Shown: piece after piece, positions 31,441 through 41,433 of the stretch
Position numbering within the stretch: position 1 is the stretch's first letter
How the letters are laid out: the number at the start of each line of letters is the position of its first letter
Assembly (NCBI GenBank): GCA_947456305.1
Contig: CANGPN010000006.1
Span: 62,001 to 126,000 of the forward strand
Source of the DNA: Comamonadaceae bacterium
GTDB taxonomy: Bacteria > Pseudomonadota > Gammaproteobacteria > Burkholderiales > Burkholderiaceae_C
Direction: 5' to 3'
DNA: 64,000 nucleotides
Program-made: the position numbers and the translations under genes
The notes under the pieces: model-generated
The model's database searches: none
What the model was told of the DNA's origin: nothing
The model's input: only the letters and a program-made list of their open reading frames with translations

Positions 31441-34400
31441 TTAAGTTTGGCTCGCTTCGTAAACGCCTTCCAAGCGGTCTTCCAACTCATCGCTGGCTTG
31501 CTGTAATTGACGAAGCATGTCGGCATCAGGCGTCCAGTAGGCGCGCTGCGAAGCCTCGATCAAGCGGTTGGCTAAACGGGCCGATGCGGTGGGGTTGAGT
31601 TTGGCCATGCGGTCACGCATTTCCGGATCCAAGACAAATGTTTCCGAGAGTTGTTTGTAAACCCAAGGCTGAACTTGGCCGGTGGTGGACGACCAGCCCA
31701 TGGTGTTGGTGATGTGGACTTCAATTTGCCGCACGCCTTCGTAGCCATGCTCAAGCATGCCTTCGTACCATTTAGGGTTGAGCATGCGTGTGCGTGTTTC
31801 CAGCGCGACTTGTTCGGTCAGGCTGCGTACCGTACCGTCGCCACGGGTTTGATCGCCGATATACACCGGTGTGTTTTCGGTGCCGCCTTTGGCTTGTCGC
31901 ACCGCGCGGGTGATGCCGCCCAGCGTGTCGAAATAGTTGTCGACGGTGGTGACTCCGAGTTCTACCGACTCCAGGTTTTGGTAAGTGAGTTGCACATCGG
32001 CCAGCGCGCTTTTTAAGAGGCCGGGGTTGGACACCGGATGGCCGTTGACACCGAATGCAAAGCCTTTGCGTGAGGTGTAAGCCGTGGCCAATTCGTCTTC
32101 TTCTTCCCAGCCGCCGTTGTCTACCAAATGGTTGACGTTGGCGCCGTAGGTGCCGTCTGCGTTACCAAATACGCGCAAGGCCGCGGTTGCCATGTCGCAC
32201 TGGTGCTCGGCCTGGTAGGCCAGTGCGTGTTTACGTATGAAGTTTTGTTCGACGGGTTCGTCGGCTTGCGCGGCCAGCAAGGCGGCTTGCGCCAGCATTT
32301 TGATTTGCAAAGGCAGTAAGTCGCGGAAGATGCCCGAGAGCGTGACCACCACGTCTATGCGCGGGCGACCGAGTTCGGCCAGCGGTATCAGTTGCGCGCC
32401 AACCAATCGGCCGTAGCTGTCAAAGCGGGGTTTGGCACCCAGCAAACGCAGCGCCTGTCCGATTTGGCTGCCTTCTGATTTCAGGTTATCACTGCCCCAC
32501 AACACAATGGCTACCGATTCGGGCAGCGGGTTGCCGTCGTCCATGAAACGGGCAATGAGTTTGTCGGCCTGTTTGGCGCCGTCTTGCACCGCGAAAGCGC
32601 TGGGGATGCGAAACGGGTCAAAGCCGTGCAGGTTGCGTCCGGTGGGTAATACATCCGGTGTGCGTAGCAAATCGCCGCCGGGCGCCGGGTGTATGTAGCG
32701 GCCGTCAAGCGCGCCCAGCAAGCCTTCGATTTCGCTGTTTTTACCCATCAGCTCGAATGTTTTGGCGAGTGTGTCAAACAACTTGATGCGCTCTTCGCCT
32801 GCTGGAAGACCGCTGAGTTCAGCGGCTTTGGCCGCGCTGCTGCCTTTGACAATCGCTTGAATGGACGCAGGATGGACTGCGCCCAAGTGTTGGCTCTCAG
32901 CCATGGCGCTCAACATATCAGTGAATTGCGATTCAGTGAACGGTTTGCCCACCACATGCAAGCCATGCGGAATCAAGGTGTATTCCAATTCCAGAATCTG
33001 CGTCGACAGTTGCTCAATTTGTTGTTGCACCTCAAGCACGGCTTGCTCGTCGTCAAGCAGTTGCCAAACCGGCTCGGAAGGTAACAAGTCAATGGCTGCG
33101 GCCTGCGCCTGAATCAATTGCGCCAGGCTGTTGATGTCTACCGCATCGGAAGGACTCAGGTTGCGCCAACGGTCAATCGAGGCTTTCAAGTCCACCAGGC
33201 CGCTGTACAAACCGGCTTCTTCGACGGTGGGCGACAAATAACTGATTAAAGTCGCGCCGCCTCTGCGCTTGGCAATCGCGCCTTCGGACGGGTTGTTGGC
33301 CGCGTACAAATAAAAATTCGGTAAGTCTTGTATCAAACGATCAGGCCAGCAACTGCCTGCCAAACCGGTTTGCTTGCCCGGCATGAATTCGAGAGAACCG
33401 TGGGTGCCGAAATGCATGACGGCGTGCGCAGCGAAATCTTCGCGCAAGTAACGGTAAAACGCCGAGAACGCATGCGTCGGGGCAAAGCCGCCTTCGAACA
33501 GCAAACGCATGGGGTCGCCTTCGTGGCCGAACGACGGTTGCACCGTGACCAGCAAATTGCCGAACTGATGGCCGAGTACAAAAATTGATTGGCCGTTGGA
33601 CAACTGCTGTCCGGGCGCCGGTCCCCAATGCGCTTCTATTTCCCCCAGATGGTGTTCGCGGCGCACATGGTCGTCAGCCGCTATCAAAGTGTGCACATTG
33701 GCCTGGGAACCGTATTGCAAACGGTTGCCTTCCAGAATGCTTTGCTCCAGCGCTTCGCGTGATTCAGGCATATCCACGCTATAGCCTTGATCCTTCATGG
33801 CTTGCATGGTGTTGAACAAGGACTCGAACACGCCGAGGTAAGCCGCCGTGCCGGTGTTGCCTGCATTCGGCGGAAAATTAAAGATCACCATGGCTACGCG
33901 TCGTTTTGCACGTTCGCTGCGGCGCAAGGCCACCAGTTTGGCCACCCGTCTGGCGAGCATGGAGGTGCGCTCGGTGCAGGTGAACATGTCTTCCTGGTGG
34001 TGGTCTTTGGTGAAGGTGCAGCGTTGTTCGCAACCGGTGCAGGTCACGCCGTCGGCTCCGGGGCGCCCGCCGTAAACCATGGGAACCACAGAGCCGTCTA
34101 ACTCGGGAATCGCCACCATGATGGTTGACTCGACCGGCAGCAAACCCCGGCTGGAGCCGCCCCATTGGTCCAGGGTTTGAAACTCGACCGGATGCGCGGC
34201 GATGTAAGGCACGTCCATCTTGCCCAGGATTTCTTCGGCGGCGTGTGCGTCGTTATAAGCAGGGCCGCCCACTAATGAAAAACCGGTGAGTGAGATGACT
34301 GCGTCCACGGTGCATTTGCCGTCTTTGATGAAGTAAGCCTCAATGGCGGGACGTGAATCCAGTCCGGCAGCAAATGCGGGTACGGCTTGCAGACCTTGCA

Positions 34401-35235
34401 CCTCCAAAGCCGCAATCACCGCGTCATAGTGCTGGGCGTTGTTGGCTATCAGATAAGAGCGCAACAGCAATATGCCAACCCGGCCTTTGGCTGCTTGCGA
34501 CTTGACCATGACCGGCAGTTTGTGAATATCCGCGTCCAAACGCGGTTGCATGCGCGGGTGGTAGACACCAACTTCGGGGTATTCAGCGGGTGCGGCAATT
34601 TTGAGACTGGCGTTGTTTTTGGCTAAAGCGTGTTTGGCGTAACGTTCCACCAAATAAAGCACCAGGTTGTGAATGTTTTCCTGTGAGCCGCCCAGCCAGT
34701 ATTGCAAGGTGAGGAAATATGCCCGCAAATCCTGGGCGGTGCCGGGTACAAAACGCAGTATTTGCGGCAGACGGCGCAGCATCTTCATTTGTCTGGCACC
34801 GGCAGAGGCATCCTGCCCGGCTTGAGGTTTGCTGCCGCGAAGTTTTTTCAGAAATGCCATCGGCCCTGTGCTGGGTTTGCCCATATCGAGCTTGCCCATG
34901 CGGGTCAGTTTGACCACCTCAGCGGCCGACATGATGCAGACCATGGCGGCGCAGTCATCGCGCCGCGCTTGCAGCTCAGGCAAAATCGGTTGGAAATGGT
35001 CTTCCAGAAAAAGCATGGTCACCATGATGATGTCGGCATGGGCGATGTCCGCCTTGCATCTGGACAGTTTGTTCGCGTCTGAGGTGTATTCAGAAGCCGA
35101 GTGAATCGAAAAGCTCAGGCCGGGGATCAACCGTACCAATGCATCCCGTGCCTTGAGGGCCGCGCTGTTGAGGTGCGTGTCCATGGTCAAAATGACCACT
35201 TTGGCCGGATTTTTCGCTGTCGAAGGGTTCGTCAT
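31441..35235 (-). CDS. bchH: Magnesium chelatase subunit H
   Basis: The 1264-residue porphyrin-binding catalytic subunit of Mg-chelatase, the first committed enzyme of bacteriochlorophyll synthesis. It has the CobN/Mg-chelatase architecture: an N-terminal DUF3479 part (MDTHLNSAALKARDAL), then the large CobN domain with HFGTHGSLEFMPGKQTGL, a strongly conserved block near residue 610. Full length, without frameshift. It is the first gene of a bchH-I-D-O array, preceded by a PpsR palindrome at 35285-35302. In many purple bacteria bchH instead sits between bchB and bchL. Confidence 0.97.
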   Translation of the reverse strand: MTNPSTAKNPAKVVILTMDTHLNSAALKARDALVRLIPGLSFSIHSASEYTSDANKLSRCKADIAHADIIMVTMLFLEDHFQPILPELQARRDDCAAMVCIMSAAEVVKLTRMGKLDMGKPSTGPMAFLKKLRGSKPQAGQDASAGARQMKMLRRLPQILRFVPGTAQDLRAYFLTLQYWLGGSQENIHNLVLYLVERYAKHALAKNNASLKIAAPAEYPEVGVYHPRMQPRLDADIHKLPVMVKSQAAKGRVGILLLRSYLIANNAQHYDAVIAALEVQGLQAVPAFAAGLDSRPAIEAYFIKDGKCTVDAVISLTGFSLVGGPAYNDAHAAEEILGKMDVPYIAAHPVEFQTLDQWGGSSRGLLPVESTIMVAIPELDGSVVPMVYGGRPGADGVTCTGCEQRCTFTKDHHQEDMFTCTERTSMLARRVAKLVALRRSERAKRRVAMVIFNFPPNAGNTGTAAYLGVFESLFNTMQAMKDQGYSVDMPESREALEQSILEGNRLQYGSQANVHTLIAADDHVRREHHLGEIEAHWGPAPGQQLSNGQSIFVLGHQFGNLLVTVQPSFGHEGDPMRLLFEGGFAPTHAFSAFYRYLREDFAAHAVMHFGTHGSLEFMPGKQTGLAGSCWPDRLIQDLPNFYLYAANNPSEGAIAKRRGGATLISYLSPTVEEAGLYSGLVDLKASIDRWRNLSPSDAVDINSLAQLIQAQAAAIDLLPSEPVWQLLDDEQAVLEVQQQIEQLSTQILELEYTLIPHGLHVVGKPFTESQFTDMLSAMAESQHLGAVHPASIQAIVKGSSAAKAAELSGLPAGEERIKLFDTLAKTFELMGKNSEIEGLLGALDGRYIHPAPGGDLLRTPDVLPTGRNLHGFDPFRIPSAFAVQDGAKQADKLIARFMDDGNPLPESVAIVLWGSDNLKSEGSQIGQALRLLGAKPRFDSYGRLVGAQLIPLAELGRPRIDVVVTLSGIFRDLLPLQIKMLAQAALLAAQADEPVEQNFIRKHALAYQAEHQCDMATAALRVFGNADGTYGANVNHLVDNGGWEEEDELATAYTSRKGFAFGVNGHPVSNPGLLKSALADVQLTYQNLESVELGVTTVDNYFDTLGGITRAVRQAKGGTENTPVYIGDQTRGDGTVRSLTEQVALETRTRMLNPKWYEGMLEHGYEGVRQIEVHITNTMGWSSTTGQVQPWVYKQLSETFVLDPEMRDRMAKLNPTASARLANRLIEASQRAYWTPDADMLRQLQQASDELEDRLEGVYEASQT

Positions 35236-35284
35236 GCGCGATGGCTTCTCTGAAGGAAGGTTGAGATGTACGCAACACAGGATG

Positions 35285-35302
35285 TGTCAATACAAGTTGA
35301 CA
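35285..35302. promoter_or_regulatory. PpsR operator between bchH and tspO
   Basis: TGTCAATACAAGTTGACA is a perfect TGT-N12-ACA palindrome, TGTCAA against TTGACA. It lies 50 bp upstream of bchH (minus) and 46 bp upstream of tspO (plus). Neither direction has a convincing -10 at 16-18 bp from the TTGACA, though TATAAC occurs at 35325-35330 on the tspO side. It probably controls both genes. Confidence 0.75.
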
Positions 35303-35348
35303 TTACAAATTGTCTGGATAAATTTATAACTAGGGATAACCCTTAGGC

Positions 35349-35939
35349 ATGAGAAAACAATTCCCTACACCAAGCCCCATGGATACGGCCCCCTTTTCGG
35401 ACCAGACTGCAGTCAAACCCACAATAAAAAAACATTGGCGCAGTCTGCTGGCGGCGTTTGCCTTGAGTTTTGCCGTGGCCGGTATCGGCGGCAGCCTGAC
35501 CGTGCTGGACGCCTGGTACTTTGGCCTGCATCAACCGGGATGGAAGCCGCCAGACCCCGCGTTTGGGGTGATCTGGTCGGTCATCTTCAGCTTATGCGCT
35601 GTCAGCGGCTGGCTGGGCTGGCATGCCTGCGCCGATCGCAGTCAGCGCAGTACATGGCTGGTTTTATGGTTTTCGAATGCTTTTTTCAACATATTCTGGA
35701 GCCAGATTTACTTTAAATGGCACCGGCCTGACTGGTCAATGATGGAATTGCCGTTCATCTGGTTAACCATATGGGCATTGATGGTGTTTATCTACCCTCG
35801 CAGGCGTCTGGCGGCCGGTTTGCTGTTGCCTTATGTGGTTTGGGTCAGTGCGGCCGGGGTGCTCAACCATGACACGGTGGTGCTCAACGGACCTTTCGGT
35901 TCGCAGAGCTACTTACTTGAGCGTCAACCTGGGGAATAG
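35349..35939 (+). CDS. tspO: TspO/MBR family protein (tryptophan-rich sensory protein)
   Basis: A 196-residue membrane protein with five hydrophobic spans and the Trp-rich TspO pattern (WYFGLHQPGWKPPDPAFGVIW near 58-78, WSQIYFKWHRPDW near 116-128). TspO (CrtK) binds tetrapyrroles and lowers photosynthesis gene expression under oxygen in Rhodobacter. The first 30 residues are a hydrophilic extension. ATG 35349 is the default; ATG 35379 would give 186 residues. Divergent from bchH across a PpsR site. Confidence 0.93.
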   Translation: MRKQFPTPSPMDTAPFSDQTAVKPTIKKHWRSLLAAFALSFAVAGIGGSLTVLDAWYFGLHQPGWKPPDPAFGVIWSVIFSLCAVSGWLGWHACADRSQRSTWLVLWFSNAFFNIFWSQIYFKWHRPDWSMMELPFIWLTIWALMVFIYPRRRLAAGLLLPYVVWVSAAGVLNHDTVVLNGPFGSQSYLLERQPGE

Positions 35940-36027
35940 CTGGGGCGTTAAAGACCCGCAGGCCGTTGTGGGAAAATAACGGTCGTTCCATCCCCCGTAG
36001 GGGTTTTCATTTTTACCGGAGATATAC

Positions 36028-36333
36028 ATGACCAGTCGTCGCGAATTTGTTATTCAACTCAGTTTGGGCAGCGCTGCCCTGTTGGCAGGCGGCCAGGTAT
36101 TTGCCGAGGCCTTGGTTGACGAGAAAGACGCCCAAGCTTCAGCCTTGGGTTACAAGGCTGACACCACCAAAGTGGACGGTAAAAAATACGCTGCTCACAA
36201 ACCCGAGCAACAGTGCAGCAATTGCGCCTTGTTCCAAGGCAAGGCTGGCGACAAAGCAGGCGCATGCCCCTTGTTTGCAGGCAAGCACGTCGCTGCCACC
36301 GGCTGGTGCAGTGCCTACGCGAAAAAAGCCTGA
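36028..36333 (+). CDS. hip: High-potential iron-sulfur protein (HiPIP)
   Basis: A soluble periplasmic [4Fe-4S] electron carrier that re-reduces the reaction centre in many purple bacteria and can serve instead of cytochrome c2. The 101-residue precursor has a Tat-like signal (TSRREFVIQLSLGS, cleavage near 26) and the four cluster cysteines C63, C66, C80 and C94 with the GWCSAY ending. The ribosome site CGGAGAT is at 36015-36021. Followed by a strong terminator. Placement within the photosynthesis cluster supports a role in cyclic electron flow. Confidence 0.95.
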   Translation: MTSRREFVIQLSLGSAALLAGGQVFAEALVDEKDAQASALGYKADTTKVDGKKYAAHKPEQQCSNCALFQGKAGDKAGACPLFAGKHVAATGWCSAYAKKA

Positions 36334-36362
36334 TTAATCCGGCTCAGGTTTCAAACCGACAC

Positions 36363-36394
36363 AACCCCTGAGGCCTTGGCCCCAGGGGTTTTTT
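36363..36394 (+). terminator. Rho-independent terminator after HiPIP gene
   Basis: AACCCCTG pairs with CAGGGGTT, with an inner GGCC/GGCC pairing, followed by six T residues ending at 36394. It lies 30 bp after the HiPIP stop and 145 bp before dxs, separating the two transcripts. Confidence 0.85.
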
Positions 36395-36428
36395 ATTGCT
36401 GTTAAGCTATCAAGGGTAAACCCCTTAT

Positions 36429-36446
36429 TGTCAACCTCAGTTGACA
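36429..36446. promoter_or_regulatory. PpsR operator upstream of dxs
   Basis: TGTCAACCTCAGTTGACA is a perfect PpsR-type palindrome located 62 bp before the dxs start and just after the HiPIP terminator. No good -10 follows TTGACA at 17 bp, so the exact promoter is unclear. It suggests that isoprenoid precursor supply is repressed together with pigment synthesis under high oxygen. Confidence 0.75.
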
Positions 36447-36507
36447 CATTTAAGCTTGCCGACAAGCGCGCCTTGCCCGTTTGGCAAGCATTGCAGGAGT
36501 AGGCCTC

Positions 36508-38406
36508 ATGACCCCATTGTTAGACAGCATTCAATCGCCCGATGATGTGCGGCGGCTGTCACCCCAGCAACTGCCTGCGCTGGCCGAAGAGTTGCGGCAT
36601 TTTTTGATTCAATCGGTGGGCCAAACCGGCGGTCATTTCAGCTCTAACCTGGGAACCGTTGAACTGACCGTGGCACTGCATTATGTTTTTAATACCCCGC
36701 ATGACCGCCTCGTCTGGGATGTGGGCCATCAGACCTACCCGCACAAAATCCTTACCGGCCGCCGCGATCGCATGGGCAGTTTGCGTCAATTAGGCGGTCT
36801 GGCGGGTTTTCCCAAGCGTGACGAAAGCGAATACGACAATTTTGGAACGGCGCATTCATCCACCAGTATTTCTGCTGCACTCGGCATGGCCATGGCAGCC
36901 AAGCAAAAAGGCGAGCACCGCCATAGCGTGGCCATCATCGGTGACGGCGCCATGACGGCTGGCATGGCGTTTGAGGCCATGAACAACGCCGGTGTGTCTG
37001 ATTGCAATATGTTGGTCGTGTTGAACGATAACGACATGTCCATCAGTCCGCCGGTCGGCGCGCTCAACCGTTATCTGGCGCAACTGATGAGCGGGCGTTT
37101 TTACACGGCTGCTAAAGAAGTCGGCAGACAGGTTCTAAAAAACGCACCGCCCTTGTTCGAGTTGGCGCGTCGGTTGGAGCACCAGACCAAGGGCTTGATA
37201 TTGCCGGCCACATTGTTTGAAAAATTCGGCTTTAACTACATCGGTCCGATAGACGGTCACGACCTCGACGCCTTGATTCCGACATTGCAAAACATCAAAA
37301 ACTTGAGCGGACCGCAGTTTTTGCATGTGGTCACACGCAAAGGTCAAGGCTATAGACTGGCCGAAGCCGACCCCGTCGCCTACCACGGCCCCGGTAAATT
37401 CGACCCCAAGGTGGGACTGGTGGCGCCGACCACCGCTCCCAAGCCGACATTCAGTCAGGTGTTCGGCAACTGGTTGTGCGATATGGCTGCTCAGGACCCG
37501 CGTCTGGTGGCCATCACCCCGGCCATGCGCGAAGGTTCAGGCATGGTTGAATTTCACCGTCGTTACCCTGCGCGTTACCACGATGTCGGTATTGCCGAAC
37601 AACATGCGTTGACCTTTGCAGCCGGTTTGGCGTGTGAAGGATTGAAACCGGTGGTGGCTATTTATTCCACGTTTTTGCAGCGCGCTTACGACCAGTTGAT
37701 CCATGACGTGGCTTTGCAAAAACTTCCCATGGTGCTGGCGCTGGATCGCGCAGGTATCGTCGGCGCCGATGGACCTACACATGCCGGTGTTTACGATATA
37801 CCGTTTTTGCGCTGCATTCCACAAGTGAGTATTGCCTGTCCGGCTGATGAAAACGAATGCCGCATGTTGCTCAGCACGGCGCATGCCCAAGACCATACGG
37901 TGGCGGTGCGCTACCCGCGCGGTGCCGGCGCCGGCACGCCCATGACAACCGGTTTACCCACTTTGCCTTTTGGTAAAGGCGAAGTCCGCCGGCAAGGCCA
38001 AGGTGTGGCAATTCTGGCGTTTGGCACCTTGCTGTACCCGACTTTGCAAGTCGCCGAGCAACTGAATGCCACGGTGGTCAATATGCGCTGGGCCAAACCG
38101 CTGGATACCGAACTGCTGCTGCAAATCGCAGCGACTCATACGGCTTTGGTAACCGTCGAAGAGGGCGCTCTCATGGGCGGTGCCGGTTCTGCTGTGTTGG
38201 AAGCTTTGCAAGACGCTGGTATCACTGTTCCTGTGTTGCGATTGGGCGTACCTGATGTCTATACCGAGCACGGCGATCCGGTGAAAATTCTGTCTCATCT
38301 GGGACTCGATGCTGCGGGTATCGAGCAATCAATACGGCGGCGTTTTGCCTCTATCATCAAGGCAGAAGTACCACCTGCCGCCAAAGGTTTGAAGTTGGTC
38401 GGCTGA
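36508..38406 (+). CDS. dxs: 1-deoxy-D-xylulose-5-phosphate synthase
   Basis: Thiamine-diphosphate enzyme joining pyruvate and glyceraldehyde 3-phosphate, the first step of the MEP isoprenoid pathway. It supplies geranylgeranyl diphosphate for carotenoids and phytyl tails. The 632-residue protein has the TPP motif [18 protein letters not shown] (about 150-167), the [18 protein letters not shown] block and the transketolase [15 protein letters not shown] region. ATG 36508 is preceded by AGGAGT at 36495-36500. It probably is a second, photosynthesis-linked dxs; whether a housekeeping copy exists elsewhere cannot be told. Confidence 0.96.
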   Translation: MTPLLDSIQSPDDVRRLSPQQLPALAEELRHFLIQSVGQTGGHFSSNLGTVELTVALHYVFNTPHDRLVWDVGHQTYPHKILTGRRDRMGSLRQLGGLAGFPKRDESEYDNFGTAHSSTSISAALGMAMAAKQKGEHRHSVAIIGDGAMTAGMAFEAMNNAGVSDCNMLVVLNDNDMSISPPVGALNRYLAQLMSGRFYTAAKEVGRQVLKNAPPLFELARRLEHQTKGLILPATLFEKFGFNYIGPIDGHDLDALIPTLQNIKNLSGPQFLHVVTRKGQGYRLAEADPVAYHGPGKFDPKVGLVAPTTAPKPTFSQVFGNWLCDMAAQDPRLVAITPAMREGSGMVEFHRRYPARYHDVGIAEQHALTFAAGLACEGLKPVVAIYSTFLQRAYDQLIHDVALQKLPMVLALDRAGIVGADGPTHAGVYDIPFLRCIPQVSIACPADENECRMLLSTAHAQDHTVAVRYPRGAGAGTPMTTGLPTLPFGKGEVRRQGQGVAILAFGTLLYPTLQVAEQLNATVVNMRWAKPLDTELLLQIAATHTALVTVEEGALMGGAGSAVLEALQDAGITVPVLRLGVPDVYTEHGDPVKILSHLGLDAAGIEQSIRRRFASIIKAEVPPAAKGLKLVG

Positions 38407-38447
38407 TAAAATTTTCCGCATTCACACCTTGTTTGATTGGAGACACC

Positions 38448-39527
38448 ATGGATCGTCGTTCAGCTCTTAAAAACGCAGGCATTGCCGGCGTACTTGCCAC
38501 AGGTATTGCACCTGCGGTGCATGCCCAGGAAGCCATTCGCTGGCGCTTGGCCTCCAGCTTTCCCAAATCGCTGGACACCATTTTTGGTGCTTCTGAAACA
38601 TTCGCCAAAAAAGTCAGCGAATTAAGCGGCGGTAAATTCGTCATCTCCACCCACGCTGCAGGTGAACTCATGCCCCCGTTCGGCGTGGTCGACGGTGTGC
38701 AAAACGGCACGGTTGAAATGGCGCACACCTCACCTTATTACTTTTTCGGCAAAGACGAAACTTTTGCGCTCGGCTGTGCCGTGCCTTTCGGCTTGAACAG
38801 CCGCCAAATGACATCCTGGATGTACCAGGGCAACGGCTTGAAACTCATGCGTGAGTTTTACAAGCAGTACAACATTGTGAATTTTCCCGGTGGCAATACC
38901 GGTGCACAGATGGGCGGCTGGTTCCGCAAGGAAGTCAAATCTATTGCCGAAATCAAGGGCTTGAAATTCCGTGTCGGCGGTTTTGCCGGCAAGGTGATCG
39001 AGCGAATGGGCGGTGTGCCGCAAAACATTCCCGGCGGCGAGATTTACCAGGCCTTGGAAAAAGGCACCATTGACGCTGCAGAGTGGATCGGGCCTTACGA
39101 CGATCAAAAACTGGGCTTTAACAAAGTCGCGCCGTTTTACTACTACCCCGGCTGGTGGGAGGGCGGCCCACAGCTGGACTTCTTTATCAACGACAAAGCC
39201 TACAACAGCTTGTCTGCTGTCAACAAGTCCATCATTGAATGCGCCTCAGCTTTTGCCCACGTTGATTGCCAGGCTAAATACGATGCCCGCAACCCAGGCG
39301 CTTTGATGCAACTGGTGGGCAGCAAAACCAAGGTTTTGCCTTTCCCCAAAGACGTCATGGACATTGCTTTCAAAGAAGCCATGGCTTTGTACGACGAACT
39401 CAGCGCCAAGAACCCGAACTGGAAAAAAGTCTACGCCGATTACTCCGCGTTCCGCAAAGAGCAAAACCTGTGGTTCCGCTTCTCCGAAGCGTCATTTGAC
39501 CGCTATATGCAAGGCGTCAAGCTCTGA
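38448..39527 (+). CDS. TRAP transporter substrate-binding protein (TakP/DctP-like)
   Basis: A 359-residue periplasmic solute receptor. The N terminus (MDRRSALKNAGIAGVLATG) is a Tat-like signal cut near AVHAQ. The mature protein resembles the TakP group for 2-oxo acids: WRLASSFPKSLDTIFGASE, GGNTGAQMGGWFRKE and GAAEWIGPYDD-like sequence (IDAAEWIGPYDDQKLGF). The conserved arginine that binds a carboxylate is expected in the GLKFRVGGFAGKV block. ATG 38448 has a TTGGAGA ribosome site. It follows dxs by 41 bp. The membrane subunits are encoded opposite, downstream. Likely ligands: pyruvate, lactate or branched 2-oxo acids. Confidence 0.88.
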   Translation: MDRRSALKNAGIAGVLATGIAPAVHAQEAIRWRLASSFPKSLDTIFGASETFAKKVSELSGGKFVISTHAAGELMPPFGVVDGVQNGTVEMAHTSPYYFFGKDETFALGCAVPFGLNSRQMTSWMYQGNGLKLMREFYKQYNIVNFPGGNTGAQMGGWFRKEVKSIAEIKGLKFRVGGFAGKVIERMGGVPQNIPGGEIYQALEKGTIDAAEWIGPYDDQKLGFNKVAPFYYYPGWWEGGPQLDFFINDKAYNSLSAVNKSIIECASAFAHVDCQAKYDARNPGALMQLVGSKTKVLPFPKDVMDIAFKEAMALYDELSAKNPNWKKVYADYSAFRKEQNLWFRFSEASFDRYMQGVKL

Positions 39528-39543
39528 TTTTTTGGTGGCAATG

Positions 39544-39580
39544 AAAAAGCCCCGCTGTGTGAACTGCGGGGCTTTTTTTT
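39544..39580. terminator. Rho-independent terminator between dctP and dctM genes
   Basis: AAAAAGCCCCGC and GCGGGGCTTTTT form a stem of at least 7 GC pairs with A and T tracts on both sides, followed by eight T residues. It can act on both strands and serves the two convergent TRAP transcripts. Confidence 0.9.
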
Positions 39581-39649
39581 GGCTGCTTGACGGCAACTGC
39601 CTTGAGTGCAAGCCTTAGCCTACAGGTCCGTCGAGCGGACACTGAGGTT

Positions 39650-41416
39650 TTATTTTTTACCGGCGTCCTTGTTCATGGACTCTTGCATCATTTTCATCGG
39701 GTCATCTTCAGGCTTGGTTTCACCTTCAGTGCCAGGTTGAGCCGTCGGGTCAGCAGAAGGGTCGCCGTCGTGCGTGGCATTCATCATTTCCAGTTGGACC
39801 TGCTCGGCGTTCAAGCCTTCTTCTTTGTCCAGTCCGCTGGAGACAATGCCGGGGAAGGCGATGATCAGGCCGACCATAATGATTTGAATGATCACAAATG
39901 GCACGGCACCCCAGTAAATCTGCATGGTGGTGACGGGCGGAATTTCCTTTTGCGTGGTCTTGTCGAAGTAGGCTTTGATAGGTGCCACGCTGCGCAAATA
40001 AAACAATGCGAAACCAAACGGCGGATGCATGAACGAAGTTTGCATGTTCACGCCTAAGAGCACGCCAAACCAAATCAAGTCGATGCCGAGTTTTTCCGCC
40101 ACTGGTCCGATCAAAGGCACCACAATGAACGAGAGTTCAAAGAAGTCCAGAAAGAAGGCCAGGAAAAAAATCAGCATATTGACCACGATCAAAAAGCCGA
40201 GCTGACCACCTGGCAGATTGCCCAGCAGGTGTTCGACCCATTTCGGTCCATCTACGCCTTGGAATACCAGGCTGAAGCAAGTGGAGCCAATCAGAATAAA
40301 CACCACAAAACTGGCGAGTTTGGTGGTGCTGGTCAGCGCCTGCTTGAGCAGTGAGTAACTCAGCCTATTGCGCACAGTTGCCATGATGATGGCACCCAAT
40401 GCTCCCATGGCACCGCCTTCGGTGGGGGTGGCAATGCCGAGGAAAATCGTACCCAACACCAGGAAGATCAACAACAAAGGCGGAATCAACACAAAAGTGA
40501 CGCGTTCGGCCATGTTGGAAAGCAAGCCAAGGCGCAAGGTTTTGTTGATCACAGCCAGAACAAAGGCCAACATCACACCCGCGCAAAGCGACACGACGAT
40601 GGTTTCGTCGGCGGGTGGAGTGGAGCCGGTTGTACCGGTATACATATCGACAAGGCTTGGATAGCTATGTGCAAGGTAAAAGGCAGAAACGGTACACAAA
40701 ATGGTCAGTAGCAGCAATGACAGCAAACCGTTTTTACCGTTGTCTTCACGGATGGTGCGAGCCGACAAAGGCAACGCTGGTACCCATTGCGGCCGGAAGA
40801 TAGCCACGCCGATGATGAATGACACATACAAGCCGGTGAGGGCAAAGCCGGGAATGAAAGCGCCTTTGTACATTTCGCCCACACTGCGGCCCAACTGGTC
40901 GGCCAGAATGATCAGCACCAGCGATGGTGGGATGATTTGGGCCAGTGTGCCCGAGGCAGCAATGACGCCGGAGGCAATGCGTCTGTCGTAGCCGTAGCGC
41001 AGCATGATGGGCAGGGAAATCAAACCCATGGAGATGACCGATGCCGCTACTACGCCGGTGGTCGCAGCAAGCAGAGCACCGACAAAAATCACGGCAAAAG
41101 CCAGACCGCCGCGCACCGGGCCAAACAACTGACCGATGGTGTCTAGCAAGTCTTCGGCCATGCCGGAGCGTTCCAATATCAAGCCCATGAGCGTGAAGAA
41201 AGGAATGGCCAGCAAGGTGTCGTTTTGCATGATGCCGAAAATGCGCAATGGCAGCGCTTGCAACAAGGCCTCAGGCAGCACACCGAGTTCGATGCCGATG
41301 AAGCCGAAAAACAAGCCGCAAGCACCCAGACTGAAGGCGACGGGAAAACCCATCAGCAGAAAAATGATCAGCCCCAAAAACATGATTGGGGCCAGGTTGG
41401 TGATAAAGAATTCCAT
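39650..41416 (-). CDS. TRAP transporter large permease subunit (DctM type)
   Basis: A 588-residue transport subunit with about 12 spans that uses the sodium gradient to import the ligand handed over by the binding protein. Conserved DctM features include FFTLMGLILERSGMAEDLL, GASGTLAQIIPPSLVLIILAD and GIATPTEGGAMGALGA. It has a hydrophilic acidic tail of about 50 residues (GEGETKPEDDP region) and an upstream PPVTT loop, longer than in typical DctM. It lies 17 bp after the small permease gene. Confidence 0.92.
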   Translation of the reverse strand: MEFFITNLAPIMFLGLIIFLLMGFPVAFSLGACGLFFGFIGIELGVLPEALLQALPLRIFGIMQNDTLLAIPFFTLMGLILERSGMAEDLLDTIGQLFGPVRGGLAFAVIFVGALLAATTGVVAASVISMGLISLPIMLRYGYDRRIASGVIAASGTLAQIIPPSLVLIILADQLGRSVGEMYKGAFIPGFALTGLYVSFIIGVAIFRPQWVPALPLSARTIREDNGKNGLLSLLLLTILCTVSAFYLAHSYPSLVDMYTGTTGSTPPADETIVVSLCAGVMLAFVLAVINKTLRLGLLSNMAERVTFVLIPPLLLIFLVLGTIFLGIATPTEGGAMGALGAIIMATVRNRLSYSLLKQALTSTTKLASFVVFILIGSTCFSLVFQGVDGPKWVEHLLGNLPGGQLGFLIVVNMLIFFLAFFLDFFELSFIVVPLIGPVAEKLGIDLIWFGVLLGVNMQTSFMHPPFGFALFYLRSVAPIKAYFDKTTQKEIPPVTTMQIYWGAVPFVIIQIIMVGLIIAFPGIVSSGLDKEEGLNAEQVQLEMMNATHDGDPSADPTAQPGTEGETKPEDDPMKMMQESMNKDAGKK

Positions 41417-41433
41417 GATTTGTATTTCCTGGC

